Counted from the stretch's first letter, positions 19,112 to 28,167 are shown. The stretch: 64,000 nt of DNA from Bradyrhizobiaceae bacterium PARB1 (GCA_002256345.1 NKIY01000008.1:62001-126000); one strand, 5' to 3'. Notes: a model not told the origin generated them from the sequence alone. Made by a program: numbers and translations.

Positions 19112-21135
19112 GATGCGGCCTGTGCTGCCAGGAGCTTGGTACGTTCGGCTTCCGTGCTGATGACCTGATCCACCGGAATGTGGAAGTCACGCTTGTAGTT
19201 GAACGTGTGATAGATCGCCCCTGCAATGAGCGCGAAGAAGCACACCGCTGCCAGCAGCCACATGTACCAGATCAACGCAAAGCCGAGTGCAGTGGCGAAA
19301 GCGGAGAGAATGATGCCCGCTCCGGTGTTCTTCGGCATGTGGATCGGCTTGAAGCCCTGCAATGGACGCTGATAACCGCGGCTCTTCATGTCGTACCAGG
19401 CGTCGTTGTCATGCACGACCGGGGTGAAGGCGAAGTTGTAGTCCGGCGGCGGCGAGGAGGTTGCCCATTCCAGCGTACGGCCGTTCCACGGATCTCCGGT
19501 GTGGTCGGTCAGCTCCTTGCGCTTCCAGATGCTGACGGCGATCTGCAACAACAGGGCACCGATGCCGGCCGCGATCATCACAGCACCAATGCCCGCGATG
19601 ATGAACCAGATCTGCAGCGAAGGATCGTCGAACACGCGCATGCGGCGGGTGACGCCCATGAAGCCGAGCACATAGAGCGGCGTGAAGGCGACCCAGAAGC
19701 CGACCACCCAGAACCAGAACGAAACCTTGCCCCAGAACTCATCGAGCTTGAAGCCGAACGCCTTCGGGAACCAGAAATTGATTGCCGCGAACACGCCGAA
19801 CACGACGCCGCCGATGATCACATTGTGGAAGTGAGCAATCAGGAACAGCGAGTTATGCAGCACGAAGTCGGCCGGCGGAATTGCCAGCATGACGCCGGTC
19901 ATGCCGCCGATGACGAAGGTCAGCATAAAGGCGACGGTCCACATCATCGGGAGATCAAACCGGATGCGACCACGATACATGGTGAACAGCCAGTTGAATA
20001 TCTTCGCGCCCGTCGGGATCGAGATGATCATGGTCGTGATTCCGAAGAAGGAATTCACGCTCGCACCCGAGCCCATGGTGAAGAAGTGATGCAGCCAGAC
20101 GAGGTAGGACAGGATCGTGATGACGATCGTGGCGTAAACCATCGAGGTGTAGCCGAACAGCTTCTTGCCCGAGAAGGTCGAGGTCACTTCCGAGAACACG
20201 CCGAACAGCGGCAGGATCAGGATGTAGACTTCCGGATGCCCCCAGATCCAGATCAGGTTCACGTACATCATCGGGTTGCCGCCGAGATCGTTCGTGAAGA
20301 AGTTGGTGCCGACATAACGATCGAGCGACAGCAGGGCCAGACACGCGGTCAGGACCGGGAAGGACGCAACGATCAAAACGTTGGTGCAGAGCGAGGTCCA
20401 GGTGAAGACCGGCATCTTCATCAAGGTCATGCCAGGGCAGCGCATCTTCACGATGGTCGCGATCAGGTTGATGCCCGATAGCGTCGTACCGACACCCGCG
20501 ACCTGTAGCGCCCATATGTAATAGTCCACGCCGACATCGGGGCTGTAGCCGATATTCGACAGCGGCGGATAGGCCAGCCAGCCGGTCTTGGCGAATTCGC
20601 CGACGAACAGCGAGATCATGACCAGGATGGCGCCGCCGGTGGTCATCCAGAACGAGAAATTGTTCAGGAACGGGAACGAAACGTCGCGGGCGCCGATCTG
20701 CAGCGGCACGATGTAGTTCATCAGGCCGGTGACGAAAGGCATCGCCACGAAGAAGATCATGATCACGCCATGGGCGGTAAACACCTGATCGTAGTGATGC
20801 GCGTTCAGATAACCTTCGGAACCGTTGAAGGCCAGCGCCTGCTGCAGACGCATCATCACGGCATCGGCGAAGCCGCGCAGGAACATCACAAGACCGAGGA
20901 TCATGTACATGATGCCGATCTTCTTGTGGTCCACGCTGGTAAACCACTCCTTCCAGAGATAGCCCCAGAGGCGGAAATAGGTCAGGCCTGCCACGAGCGC
21001 GATGCCACCGAGCGCGACGGCGCAGAAGGTAGCAACGACGATCGGCTCGTGCAGCGGCAGTGATTCAAATGTGAGGCGACCGAAGATCAACTTCGCCAGC
21101 CCGGTGTTTTCAGCAATTCCGGTTGCAGCAGACAT
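19108..21135 (-). CDS. cyoB: cytochrome bo3-type quinol oxidase subunit I
   Basis: Encodes 675 residues (E. coli CyoB is about 663), the catalytic subunit that reduces O2 and pumps protons. Visible: [31 protein letters not shown], the [14 protein letters not shown] segment with the Cu-B His and cross-linked Tyr, the [11 protein letters not shown] pair of His ligands, NSFFGITTM of the K-channel region, and [14 protein letters not shown] with the haem ligands. The N-terminal extra helix before [10 protein letters not shown] is typical of the quinol-oxidase group. It starts 15 bases after cyoA. No cyoE (haem O synthase) gene is nearby. Confidence 0.96.
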   Translation of the reverse strand: MSAATGIAENTGLAKLIFGRLTFESLPLHEPIVVATFCAVALGGIALVAGLTYFRLWGYLWKEWFTSVDHKKIGIMYMILGLVMFLRGFADAVMMRLQQALAFNGSEGYLNAHHYDQVFTAHGVIMIFFVAMPFVTGLMNYIVPLQIGARDVSFPFLNNFSFWMTTGGAILVMISLFVGEFAKTGWLAYPPLSNIGYSPDVGVDYYIWALQVAGVGTTLSGINLIATIVKMRCPGMTLMKMPVFTWTSLCTNVLIVASFPVLTACLALLSLDRYVGTNFFTNDLGGNPMMYVNLIWIWGHPEVYILILPLFGVFSEVTSTFSGKKLFGYTSMVYATIVITILSYLVWLHHFFTMGSGASVNSFFGITTMIISIPTGAKIFNWLFTMYRGRIRFDLPMMWTVAFMLTFVIGGMTGVMLAIPPADFVLHNSLFLIAHFHNVIIGGVVFGVFAAINFWFPKAFGFKLDEFWGKVSFWFWVVGFWVAFTPLYVLGFMGVTRRMRVFDDPSLQIWFIIAGIGAVMIAAGIGALLLQIAVSIWKRKELTDHTGDPWNGRTLEWATSSPPPDYNFAFTPVVHDNDAWYDMKSRGYQRPLQGFKPIHMPKNTGAGIILSAFATALGFALIWYMWLLAAVCFFALIAGAIYHTFNYKRDFHIPVDQVISTEAERTKLLAAQAAS

Positions 21136-21150
21136 GAGAATTGATCCGGA

Positions 21151-22323
21151 TCAGGTGTTGGACGCACGTCGCTCAGCGGGCGACGGCGCAGGCGTGAATT
21201 GGAAGGGCTCAGTCGCATTGCGACGACGCGGCAGGCCGGCGCCGCTCATTGGCGTCGAGTCGCCTGGCGTGAAAGTGCGGTCGGCAGCTTCGCGGATCGC
21301 GTCTGCGACGGTACAGACGCTGGCAACGTAGTTCTTCACCGCGGCCGAACCGTCGAGCTGCGAGACATTGTACTTCAACGGCAGAATGTTGCGGGCGCTG
21401 GCGAGGCCCATACCACCCCGGGAATCGATCGCCATCATCTCGCTCATGCACATCTTGCCGGGCTGGGCGCACTGATTGAGGATCAGCTTGTACAGATCGG
21501 CATCGACCGCATTGTAGAGCTTCACCGGCACCTTCTCGCTCGGCTTTTCGAGTTCGAGATAGACATCGCGGCTCAGCTTGTCCTGGCTGCCCTTGGCCTT
21601 GGCGATCCAGGCATCGAAACCGGCCTGATCCAGGCCATGGAAAGCGAAACGCATGTTGGAGAAACCGGCGCCCGAATAATTGGCCGAGAAGCCTTCATAC
21701 TTGCCGGGCTTGTTGATGACGGCGTGAAGTTTCGTCTCCATGCCGGGCATCGCGTAAATCTGGCCAGCAAGCGCGGGAATGTAGAACGAGTTCATCACCG
21801 ACGTGCCGGTGATCTTGAAGCGGATCTGACGATCCACCGGAGCGGCAAGCTCGTTGACCGCAGCTACGCCATATTCCGGATAGATAAAGAGCCATTTCCA
21901 GTCGAGCGCAACGACCTCGACGACCAATGGATCGTTCAGCGTCGCGGCATTGCCCGGTGCGATACGATCGAGGCGGCGATACGGGTCGAGCAGATGGGTG
22001 CTGCTCCAGGTGACGGCACCGAGGCAGATGATGATCAGCAGCGGCATCGCCCAGATCACGAGTTCGAGATGGGTCGAGTGATCCCAGTCGGGCTCGTACT
22101 GTGCTGCGGTGTTGGAATGCCGGTATTTCCAGGCGAAAAATACCGTGAGCGCCATGACCGGAATGATGATGATGAGCATCAGCACCACGGAAACGACCAC
22201 GAGATCACGCTGTTGCACCGCGATATCACCCGCGGGATTCATGACGACGAAATTGCAGCCGCCCAGCAAGGCAACCAAGGGCAGCAGAAGGAGGATCCGT
22301 AGGCGGCTCAAGATGTTACCCAT
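21151..22323 (-). CDS. cyoA: cytochrome bo3-type quinol oxidase subunit II (lipoprotein)
   Basis: Encodes 390 residues. The N terminus ends in LVALLGGC, a lipobox giving a lipidated Cys near residue 23, followed by two membrane helices and a periplasmic cupredoxin-like domain with DWKWLFIYPEYGVAAVNEL and TSVMNSFYIPALAGQIYAMPGM. The CuA-binding Cys-x3-Cys motif of cytochrome c oxidases is absent, as expected for a quinol oxidase. A C-terminal tail after about residue 340 is Pro- and Arg-rich. It is the first gene of the operon; a long palindrome lies about 52 bases upstream of the start codon. Confidence 0.95.
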   Translation of the reverse strand: MGNILSRLRILLLLPLVALLGGCNFVVMNPAGDIAVQQRDLVVVSVVLMLIIIIPVMALTVFFAWKYRHSNTAAQYEPDWDHSTHLELVIWAMPLLIIICLGAVTWSSTHLLDPYRRLDRIAPGNAATLNDPLVVEVVALDWKWLFIYPEYGVAAVNELAAPVDRQIRFKITGTSVMNSFYIPALAGQIYAMPGMETKLHAVINKPGKYEGFSANYSGAGFSNMRFAFHGLDQAGFDAWIAKAKGSQDKLSRDVYLELEKPSEKVPVKLYNAVDADLYKLILNQCAQPGKMCMSEMMAIDSRGGMGLASARNILPLKYNVSQLDGSAAVKNYVASVCTVADAIREAADRTFTPGDSTPMSGAGLPRRRNATEPFQFTPAPSPAERRASNT

Positions 22324-22374
22324 TCGATGATATCCGTTTGGGGCGCACGGTTAGGCGCATTTGCTGCACGGCAA

Positions 22375-22395
22375 CATTGGACAATTTGTCCAATG
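22375..22395. promoter_or_regulatory. 21-bp palindrome between cyoA and the divergent MHS transporter (candidate operator)
   Basis: Arms CATTGGACAA (22375-22384) and TTGTCCAATG (22386-22395) are perfect reverse complements around one central T. It lies 52 bases before the cyoA start and about 99 before the transporter start, in a position to act on either promoter. The eleven-base core GACAATTTGTC recurs at 28157-28167. It does not match the FNR/FixK box (TTGAT-N4-ATCAA). The binding protein is unknown. Confidence 0.65.
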
Positions 22396-22493
22396 GTTCG
22401 AAACTGCGCTTCACGACAAATCGTCAACTGGCCGGCATGCATTCTTGCGCCGAATTCAGTATATGCAACCTACGATACAAATGGATTGAAGAT

Positions 22494-23828
22494 ATGGCGC
22501 AAGCGACATCGACGATGGAACAGGATGCGCGTCGCCTGCACGCGGATGGCCATGGTCAGGTCAATCCCGGCGAAATCGCCATCGGCGTCATCATCGGACG
22601 CACGTCGGAGTTCTTTGACTTCTTCGTCTATGCGATTGCTTCGGTGCTGGTGTTTCCCAAGCTGGTATTCCCGCATCTCGATCCTCTGACCGGCACCCTC
22701 TATTCGTTCGCGATCTTCGCACTCGCTTTCATCGCGCGTCCGATCGGCACCATGATCTTCACCGAGATCGATCGCCGCCAGGGCAAGGGCGCGAAGATGA
22801 CCGTGGCGCTGTTCCTGCTCGGCGTTTCCACGGTCGCGATCGCCTTTTTGCCCGGCTACGAGACCATCGGTGTCGCCTCGGCATGGTTGCTCGCTGCTGC
22901 GCGCATCGGTCAGGGCCTTTCCTGGGGCGGCACATGGGACGGCCTCGCTTCGCTGCTCGCGCTGAATGCGCCGGAAGGTCGTCGCGGCTGGTATGCGATG
23001 ATCCCGCAACTCGGCGCTCCCATCGGCCTCATCGTTGCCTCCGCCCTGTTCGCTTTCTTCGTCGATACGCTGTCGGCGGAAGACTTCCTCGACTGGGGCT
23101 GGCGCTATCCGTTCTTCGTCGCTTTCGCCATCAACGTGGTGGCGCTGTTCGCTCGCCTGCGCATGGTGGTGACACCGGGCTATACCGAGCTGTTCGAAAC
23201 GCGTGAACTCGAACCCTCCTCCGTGCCGGAAACTCTTGCCCAGCAGGGCCGCACCATCGTGGTCGGCGCCTTTGCACCGCTCGCTTCTTTCGCCCTCTTC
23301 CACATGGTCACGGTGTTTCCGCTGTCCTGGGTGTTCCTGTTCACCCGTGAAACGCCCGGCCGCTTCCTCGTGATCGAATGCATCGGCGCCGTGGTCGGCA
23401 TCATTGCGATGCTGTTCTCCGGCTACATCGCCGACAAGGTCGGTCGCCGCACGCTGCTTGCCGGCTCGGCGATTGCGATCGCCGTGTTCAGCGGCTTCGC
23501 ACCGCAAATGCTCGATGGCGGCCTCGCCGGCGAAGTGGCCTTCATGATCCTCGGCTTCATCCTGCTCGGCCTGTCGCTCGGCCAGTCCTCAGGTTCGGTC
23601 GCATCGAGCTTCCGCAAGCGCTATCGCTACACCGGCTCAGCCCTGACCACCGACCTTGCGTGGCTGTTCGGCGCCGGCTTCGCACCGCTCGCGGCGCTGC
23701 TGATGTCGAGCCATTTCGGGCTGTCATCGTCGGGTGTCTATCTGCTCTCGGGTGCGGTCTGCACGCTGCTGGCGATCTCGATCAATCGCCAGTTTGCCAG
23801 CCGCGACGCTGAGGCGGTTCAGCCGTAA
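22494..23828 (+). CDS. MFS transporter of the metabolite:H+ symporter (MHS) type
   Basis: Encodes about 444 residues with twelve predicted membrane helices. The early motif GRTSEFFDFFVYAIASVLVFP matches the MHS subfamily opening (a G..xE.FDF.V), and IGTMIFTEIDRRQGKG plays the role of the MFS loop 2-3 motif. Related proteins carry citrate, ketoglutarate, proline/betaine or shikimate; substrate is not evident. The start at 22494 was chosen because an upstream in-frame ATG at 22338 would extend through the divergent promoter and the palindrome. A strong bidirectional-looking hairpin follows. Confidence 0.85.
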   Translation: MAQATSTMEQDARRLHADGHGQVNPGEIAIGVIIGRTSEFFDFFVYAIASVLVFPKLVFPHLDPLTGTLYSFAIFALAFIARPIGTMIFTEIDRRQGKGAKMTVALFLLGVSTVAIAFLPGYETIGVASAWLLAAARIGQGLSWGGTWDGLASLLALNAPEGRRGWYAMIPQLGAPIGLIVASALFAFFVDTLSAEDFLDWGWRYPFFVAFAINVVALFARLRMVVTPGYTELFETRELEPSSVPETLAQQGRTIVVGAFAPLASFALFHMVTVFPLSWVFLFTRETPGRFLVIECIGAVVGIIAMLFSGYIADKVGRRTLLAGSAIAIAVFSGFAPQMLDGGLAGEVAFMILGFILLGLSLGQSSGSVASSFRKRYRYTGSALTTDLAWLFGAGFAPLAALLMSSHFGLSSSGVYLLSGAVCTLLAISINRQFASRDAEAVQP

Positions 23829-23847
23829 AGCGCGATCTGCTGAAAAT

Positions 23848-23880
23848 AAAACGGGCCCGGCGAAAAGCCGGGCCCGTTTT
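23848..23880. terminator. bidirectional hairpin terminator between the MHS transporter and the SDR gene
   Basis: A perfect 14-bp stem, AAAACGGGCCCGGC at 23848-23861 with its complement at 23867-23880, closes a GAAAA loop. The stem ends in TTTT on each strand, so it can end transcription from both convergent genes (stops at 23828 and 23901). Confidence 0.88.
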
Positions 23881-23900
23881 CGTTTGATCATGATCGTTGT

Positions 23901-24641
23901 TCAGGCATTCACCCCGCCATCGACCAGCAGGCCCGTGCCGGTGATCTGACGCGCCGCGGGGCTTGCCAGGAAGGCGACGGCAGCGGCGATGTCTTCAGGC
24001 TGCCCGTAATGGCCAAGCGCAGACTGCGCGCGCTGACTGTCCGCCTGTTCGCCCTGAGCCGGGTTCATATCGGTGTCTGTCGGGCCGGGATGGACGAGAT
24101 TTACGGTGATGCCGCGGGAACCGACTTCACGGGCAAGGCCACGCGTGAACGACAACAATGCCGATTTGGACATCGAATAGACGGTGATTCCAGGCGACGC
24201 CACGCGCTCTGCGAGGCAAGAACCAATGGAAATGATGCGGCCGCCTTGCGGCAACAGTGGGATGGCCGCCTGCGAGGCCAGCACCACCGATCGCACATTC
24301 ACATCGAGGATCGCGTCGATGTCGGCGAGGCTCATCTCGGCCACCGGACCGCCGCGGGCAATGCCGGCGTTATTGACAAGGATATCCAGCCCACCGAGCT
24401 TGTCAGCGGCATCCTGCACCGAGCGCTTCACGGCCGCCGCATCGGCACTGTCAGCCTGAATGGCGAAACCACGCCGGCCCTTGGCTTCGATGGCGCGAAC
24501 GACCTCTGCTGCCTTGTCTGCAGAGCGCTCATAAGTGATTGCGACATCTGCACCTTTTTCAGCGAGCGCGACTGCGATGGCCGCACCGATGCCGCGTGAA
24601 GCGCCAGTCACAAGGGCGCGCTTGCCTGCCAGTTCCGACAT
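23901..24641 (-). CDS. short-chain dehydrogenase/reductase
   Basis: Encodes 246 residues of the classical SDR family. Cofactor motif TGASRGIG begins at residue 12, NNAG is at 90-93, and the catalytic residues Ser141, Tyr155 and Lys159 (YSMSK) are in place. The C-terminal GTGLLVDGGVNA is the usual end. An alcohol/ketone oxidoreductase using NAD(P)H is expected. It is divergent from a TetR gene across 82 bases that hold a perfect dyad, so the TetR protein probably controls this gene. Confidence 0.92.
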   Translation of the reverse strand: MSELAGKRALVTGASRGIGAAIAVALAEKGADVAITYERSADKAAEVVRAIEAKGRRGFAIQADSADAAAVKRSVQDAADKLGGLDILVNNAGIARGGPVAEMSLADIDAILDVNVRSVVLASQAAIPLLPQGGRIISIGSCLAERVASPGITVYSMSKSALLSFTRGLAREVGSRGITVNLVHPGPTDTDMNPAQGEQADSQRAQSALGHYGQPEDIAAAVAFLASPAARQITGTGLLVDGGVNA

Positions 24642-24650
24642 GATCTTCTC

Positions 24651-24674
24651 TTTCTGTAGTGATTAATACAGAAA
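24651..24674. promoter_or_regulatory. TetR-type operator candidate between SDR and tetR-family genes
   Basis: TTTCTGTA at 24651-24658 pairs perfectly with TACAGAAA at 24667-24674 across eight bases. The dyad begins 10 bases upstream of the SDR start codon and ends 50 bases before the TetR start, the normal place for a self-regulating TetR operator. Size (24 bp) suits a TetR dimer or pair of dimers. Confidence 0.65.
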
Positions 24675-24723
24675 TCAATTAGGTGCATTGCAGCGTGTGG
24701 TCAAGGGAATTATATAGCGAACG

Positions 24724-25374
24724 ATGCAGAAATTGGATGACACCCCATCGCCCACCACTGTGAAGCCCAGCCGCGGGCGTCCTCGCGCCTTCAATCGTGA
24801 GACGGCGTTGAGCGCTGCGACGCGGTTGTTTTGGCAGAAAGGTTTTGCGGCGACGTCGATTTCGGACCTCACCGACGCGATGGGCATTGGATCGCCGAGT
24901 CTCTATGCGGCATTCGGGTCGAAGGAAGCGCTGTATGGCGAGGCGTTGCGCTATTACGGCGAAACTTATGAAGCGCTGGTCTGGAGCAATTTTGCGAAGG
25001 CCGCGACATCTCGCGAGGCTATCGAGGCCTTCCTGATGGATTCGGCCGCGGCTTTGACGGCCTCGGTCGGGCGCGACGATCCGCTGGGCTGCATGGTGAC
25101 ATTGTCGGCGGTTGGCAGCGAAGGTCATGTCGAGCTGGGCGAGATCGTCAAAACGGCGCGCGCGGCCGGGCTCGAACGAATGAAGGCACGATTTCACCGT
25201 GCGATCGAAGACGGCGAGCTCGCCGCCTCGATCGACATCGATGGCCTCGCGCGGTTCGTGATCGCCGTGCAAAGCGGCATGTCGCTGATGGCGCGTGACG
25301 GCGCGAGCCGGGCCGACCTAGAGGCTATCGCCCGCCAGACCATGCGGGGATGGCAAGACCGCATCGCGATCTGA
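24724..25374 (+). CDS. TetR-family transcriptional regulator
   Basis: Encodes 216 residues. The N-terminal helix-turn-helix shows RGRPRAFNRETALSAATRLFWQKGFAATSISDLTDAMGI...SLYAAFGSKEALYGEAL, a textbook TetR DNA-binding domain. The C-terminal ligand domain is all-helical, similar to the subgroup that represses an adjacent SDR reductase. It is divergent from the SDR gene with a dyad between. Its last 57 bases overlap, on the other strand, the 3' end of the copper ATPase gene, so the two convergent genes share coding DNA. Confidence 0.92.
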   Translation: MQKLDDTPSPTTVKPSRGRPRAFNRETALSAATRLFWQKGFAATSISDLTDAMGIGSPSLYAAFGSKEALYGEALRYYGETYEALVWSNFAKAATSREAIEAFLMDSAAALTASVGRDDPLGCMVTLSAVGSEGHVELGEIVKTARAAGLERMKARFHRAIEDGELAASIDIDGLARFVIAVQSGMSLMARDGASRADLEAIARQTMRGWQDRIAI

Positions 25375-27585
25375 CGGCTTCACCGATAAAGGCCGCCCGC
25401 GCAGGCGGAGCGCATTGGCGACCACGACGATGGATGAGCCGGACATCGCAATCGCCGCGACCAGCGGCGTGACATGGCCGAGAACGGCAATCGGCACCGC
25501 GATGAAATTATAGCAGACGGCCAGCGCGAGATTCTGCCGGACCAGTTTCTGCGCTTCGCGCGCCACAGCAATGGCCAGCGGCACCGCGGAGAGATTGTCG
25601 CGCAGGAAAACGAGATCGGCCGCGTTGCGTCCGACATCCGCTGCAGAAGCCGGCGCCATCGAAGCATGCGCGGCCATCAATGCCGGCGTGTCGTTGAGGC
25701 CATCGCCGACCATCAGCACTTTCTTGCCGGCCCTGGCGAGATCGGCGACATGCTCGGTCTTGCCGCCGGGCAGCACGCCGGCGAACGCCGAAACACCGAG
25801 TGATGCAGCCAGCGCGCGCACCGGCGCTTCGCGATCGCCAGAGACGACTTCAACGGCAAAACCATCGCGCTTCAGCTCAGTAACGCATTCGGCAGCACCG
25901 GCGCGCAGACTGTCCTCGAAGCGAAAATCCGCGAGGCGCGTGCCGTCGCGCGACAGCACGACCGACGACGCATCGATATCCGCGCTCGCAACACTATCCA
26001 GTGCCCATTCGGGACGGCCGAGCCGGAGCACGCTGCCGCCCATGCATGCTTCCATGCCGCAGCCGGGAATTTCGGAGATCGCATCGAAGGTGATCGACGG
26101 CATTGCTGCTTGCGCCACCGAGGCCAGGGCCCGCGAGAATGGATGCCGCGAATGGGCAGCGATGGTGCCAGCCAGCGTCAGCATCGTCGGATCGAGCCGG
26201 TCGGCATTGACCAGTCGCGGATTGCCTTGAGTGAGCGTGCCCGTCTTGTCGAACACGACGGTGTCGATCTCGGCGAGGCGCTCCAGCGCACCACCATCCC
26301 TGATCATGATGCCGGCTTCGAACAGCCGGCGTGCCGCCACCACCTGCACCATCGGCACCGCGAGGCCGAGGGCACAGGGGCAGGTGATGATCAGCACCGC
26401 CACCGCGATGGTGATGGCGTGATGCCAGTCGCCCTCGACGACCATCCAGCCGATTAGCGTCAGTAGCGCCGCGAGATGCACCACCGGCGCATAAAGCGAA
26501 GATGCACGATCCGCGATGCGGCGATAGCTGGAGCGTCCCTGCTCGGCCGCTTCCATCATTCGCAACATTTCGGCCAGGAAGGAGTCATTGGCGGCCGCGC
26601 TTGCCGTGATGGTGAGCGGGCCGGTCAGGTTGAGCGTACCGGCGCGCAGCTCGGCGCCGGGCTGCGCCGGCTGCGGCACGCTCTCGCCTGACACCAGCGA
26701 GACATCGAGTTCGGACAGGCCATGCGTCACCATGGCATCCACCGGCACCCGTTCGCCGGCTGCGAGCAGGATGGTCATGCCCGGCTTGATCTCGGCCACG
26801 GGCAGATAGGTCTGCGTGCCATCGCCCTGTTGCACCAATGCACCGCGCGCAGCGAGGCGCGCGAGACCTTTCACCGCGACGCGGGCACGTTCGCGCATCA
26901 TGTGATCGAGAGTGCGACCGATCAGCAGGAAAAACAGCAGCGACACGGACGCATCGAAATAGGCATGCGGACCATGGATGGCCGTCTCGTAGAGGCTCAT
27001 GCCGAAGGCGAGCGAGACGCCGAGCGATATCGGCACATCCATATTGGTGCGGCCATGGCGCAGCGCCTGCCATGCCGAGCGGTAGAACACGCGGCCGGCA
27101 TAAAGCAACGTCGGCAGCGCGATCAATGCAGAGAGACCGTGAAACAGATCCCGCGTCGCAGGTTCTGCGCCGGACCAGACTGACACGGAGAAGAGCATGA
27201 TGTTGCCGGCGGCAAAGCCGGACACCGCGAGGGCGCGGATCAGCTCGGAGAGCGTCGCATCGCCGGCATCGCCATCGATCTCGAACAGATGCGCCTCATA
27301 GCCGGCATCGTGCAGCCTCCCGATGAAATCGGGCGGCGTGTCGCGTTCAGCCCGCCATTTGATGGTAACGCGCCTGGTGGAAAGATTGACGCGCGCGGAG
27401 GTGACGCCCGAGAGTTCGCCCAACGCCTTTTCGACGGTGTGGATGCAGGCGCCGCAATGGACGTCGGGCACCGAGAGATCGGTCTGCCGGAGATTGCCGG
27501 CTATGTGGCGGCTGGTAAGAAGGATCTCGCGCGGATCCGTCGCCGCCAGCATCGACAATTCTGCACCCGTGCCGCAACAGCTCAT
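25318..27585 (-). CDS. fixI: copper-transporting P1B-type ATPase, FixI/CcoI-like
   Basis: Encodes 755 residues. N-terminal MSCCGTG and a single heavy-metal domain with C44-x2-C47 (VHCGACIHT), then membrane helices, the ion-gate CPC in TCPCALGLA, phosphorylation motif FDKTGTLT, the HP dipeptide in SRHPFSRAL, and hinge GDGLNDTPALMAA. This domain order and the N-terminal Cys cluster match FixI/CcoI, the Cu ATPase supplying cbb3 oxidase. The usual companions fixG, fixH, fixS and ccoNOQP are absent. An FNR/FixK-like box lies 61-74 bases upstream of the start, supporting low-oxygen control. The gene overlaps the convergent tetR-family gene by 57 bases. Another P1B Cu ATPase (CopA-like) cannot be excluded. 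Confidence 0.85.
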   Translation of the reverse strand: MSCCGTGAELSMLAATDPREILLTSRHIAGNLRQTDLSVPDVHCGACIHTVEKALGELSGVTSARVNLSTRRVTIKWRAERDTPPDFIGRLHDAGYEAHLFEIDGDAGDATLSELIRALAVSGFAAGNIMLFSVSVWSGAEPATRDLFHGLSALIALPTLLYAGRVFYRSAWQALRHGRTNMDVPISLGVSLAFGMSLYETAIHGPHAYFDASVSLLFFLLIGRTLDHMMRERARVAVKGLARLAARGALVQQGDGTQTYLPVAEIKPGMTILLAAGERVPVDAMVTHGLSELDVSLVSGESVPQPAQPGAELRAGTLNLTGPLTITASAAANDSFLAEMLRMMEAAEQGRSSYRRIADRASSLYAPVVHLAALLTLIGWMVVEGDWHHAITIAVAVLIITCPCALGLAVPMVQVVAARRLFEAGIMIRDGGALERLAEIDTVVFDKTGTLTQGNPRLVNADRLDPTMLTLAGTIAAHSRHPFSRALASVAQAAMPSITFDAISEIPGCGMEACMGGSVLRLGRPEWALDSVASADIDASSVVLSRDGTRLADFRFEDSLRAGAAECVTELKRDGFAVEVVSGDREAPVRALAASLGVSAFAGVLPGGKTEHVADLARAGKKVLMVGDGLNDTPALMAAHASMAPASAADVGRNAADLVFLRDNLSAVPLAIAVAREAQKLVRQNLALAVCYNFIAVPIAVLGHVTPLVAAIAMSGSSIVVVANALRLRGRPLSVKPSDRDAVLPSPHGLAGDSL

Positions 27586-27645
27586 GGGAAACCCCGATCA
27601 TGATGATTGCGGCATCATGATTAGGCTGTGGCGGGCATGGGGCGA

Positions 27646-27659
27646 TTGATCCAGGTCAA
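27646..27659 (-). promoter_or_regulatory. FNR/FixK-type box upstream of the copper ATPase
   Basis: TTGATCCAGGTCAA has the TTGAT-N4-ATCAA structure with a single deviation (GTCAA for ATCAA). It lies 61-74 bases before the ATPase ATG, fitting a class II activator position with transcription starting near 27611. The box itself is nearly symmetric, but the only start codon it can serve nearby is the leftward ATPase gene, because the next gene to the right ends here. Confidence 0.75.
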
Positions 27660-27685
27660 TCAGGGAGTGCTGTCCCGGACGCGGA

Positions 27686-28060
27686 TCAATCCTTCAAATC
27701 GTAGCGATAGGATTTCGAGACGATCTGCCAGCCGTCGGCGAGCTTCATCGCAATCAGATAGTCGGTGAAATAGCGCGGCGGGAGCTGGCAGCGCACCTTG
27801 ATGAAGGCGGTCTTCTCGTCGGAGCGATCGACGGTGACGATGAAGTCCTCACGCGCCTTGCCATCGACTTTGCCCGACGTGCGGCTGCGGACCATGGTCA
27901 GCCAATCCGGCGCAGTCAGGACCTTAAGCTCGCCGTTTTCGACCCAGCGCAAATCAGCGCTTGGGTGGAAGATCGCGCCGAGCTTGTCGGCATCGGCCTC
28001 GTAGAGACCATCGAAATAATGCTGGATCACGGCTTCAACGGTCGAACGATCATAGGCCAC
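27686..28060 (-). CDS. NTF2-like fold protein (nuclear transport factor 2 / lumazine-binding-like family)
   Basis: Encodes about 124 residues. The order VEAVIQHYFDGLYEADADKLGAIFHPSADLRW, then TAPDWLTMVRSR, and ending DGWQIVSKSYRYDL is the usual layout of small NTF2-like proteins, often annotated as putative lumazine-binding or SnoaL-like. Function is unknown; such cone-shaped folds can be enzymes or ligand binders. A GTG at 28060 was chosen over an ATG at 28078 because GGGAGG sits 6 bases upstream of it. It is divergent from the DUF2867-like gene. Confidence 0.75.
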   Translation of the reverse strand: MAYDRSTVEAVIQHYFDGLYEADADKLGAIFHPSADLRWVENGELKVLTAPDWLTMVRSRTSGKVDGKAREDFIVTVDRSDEKTAFIKVRCQLPPRYFTDYLIAMKLADGWQIVSKSYRYDLKD

Positions 28061-28156
28061 GGCAGTCCTCCCAAACAATCTTGTCCGGTTTATATGGCAT
28101 GAAAGTCATGACCGGCATACCACTGCGACAGATCACACCGGTGCATGGTCCGCTAT

Positions 28157-28167
28157 GACAATTTGTC
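28157..28167. promoter_or_regulatory. short palindrome sharing its core with the cyoA/MHS operator candidate
   Basis: GACAA and TTGTC surround a central T. The same eleven bases form the centre of the 21-bp palindrome at 22375-22395. It lies 62 bases before the DUF2867-like start codon, and 96 bases before the divergent NTF2-like gene. Outer bases do not pair, so it would be a weaker site; it could also be chance. Confidence 0.4.

Noticed and set aside
19180-20481. 433-codon plus-strand frame opposite cyoB
   Set aside because: A shadow of the highly conserved oxidase gene; rich in His, Asp, Glu and Arg without any motif.
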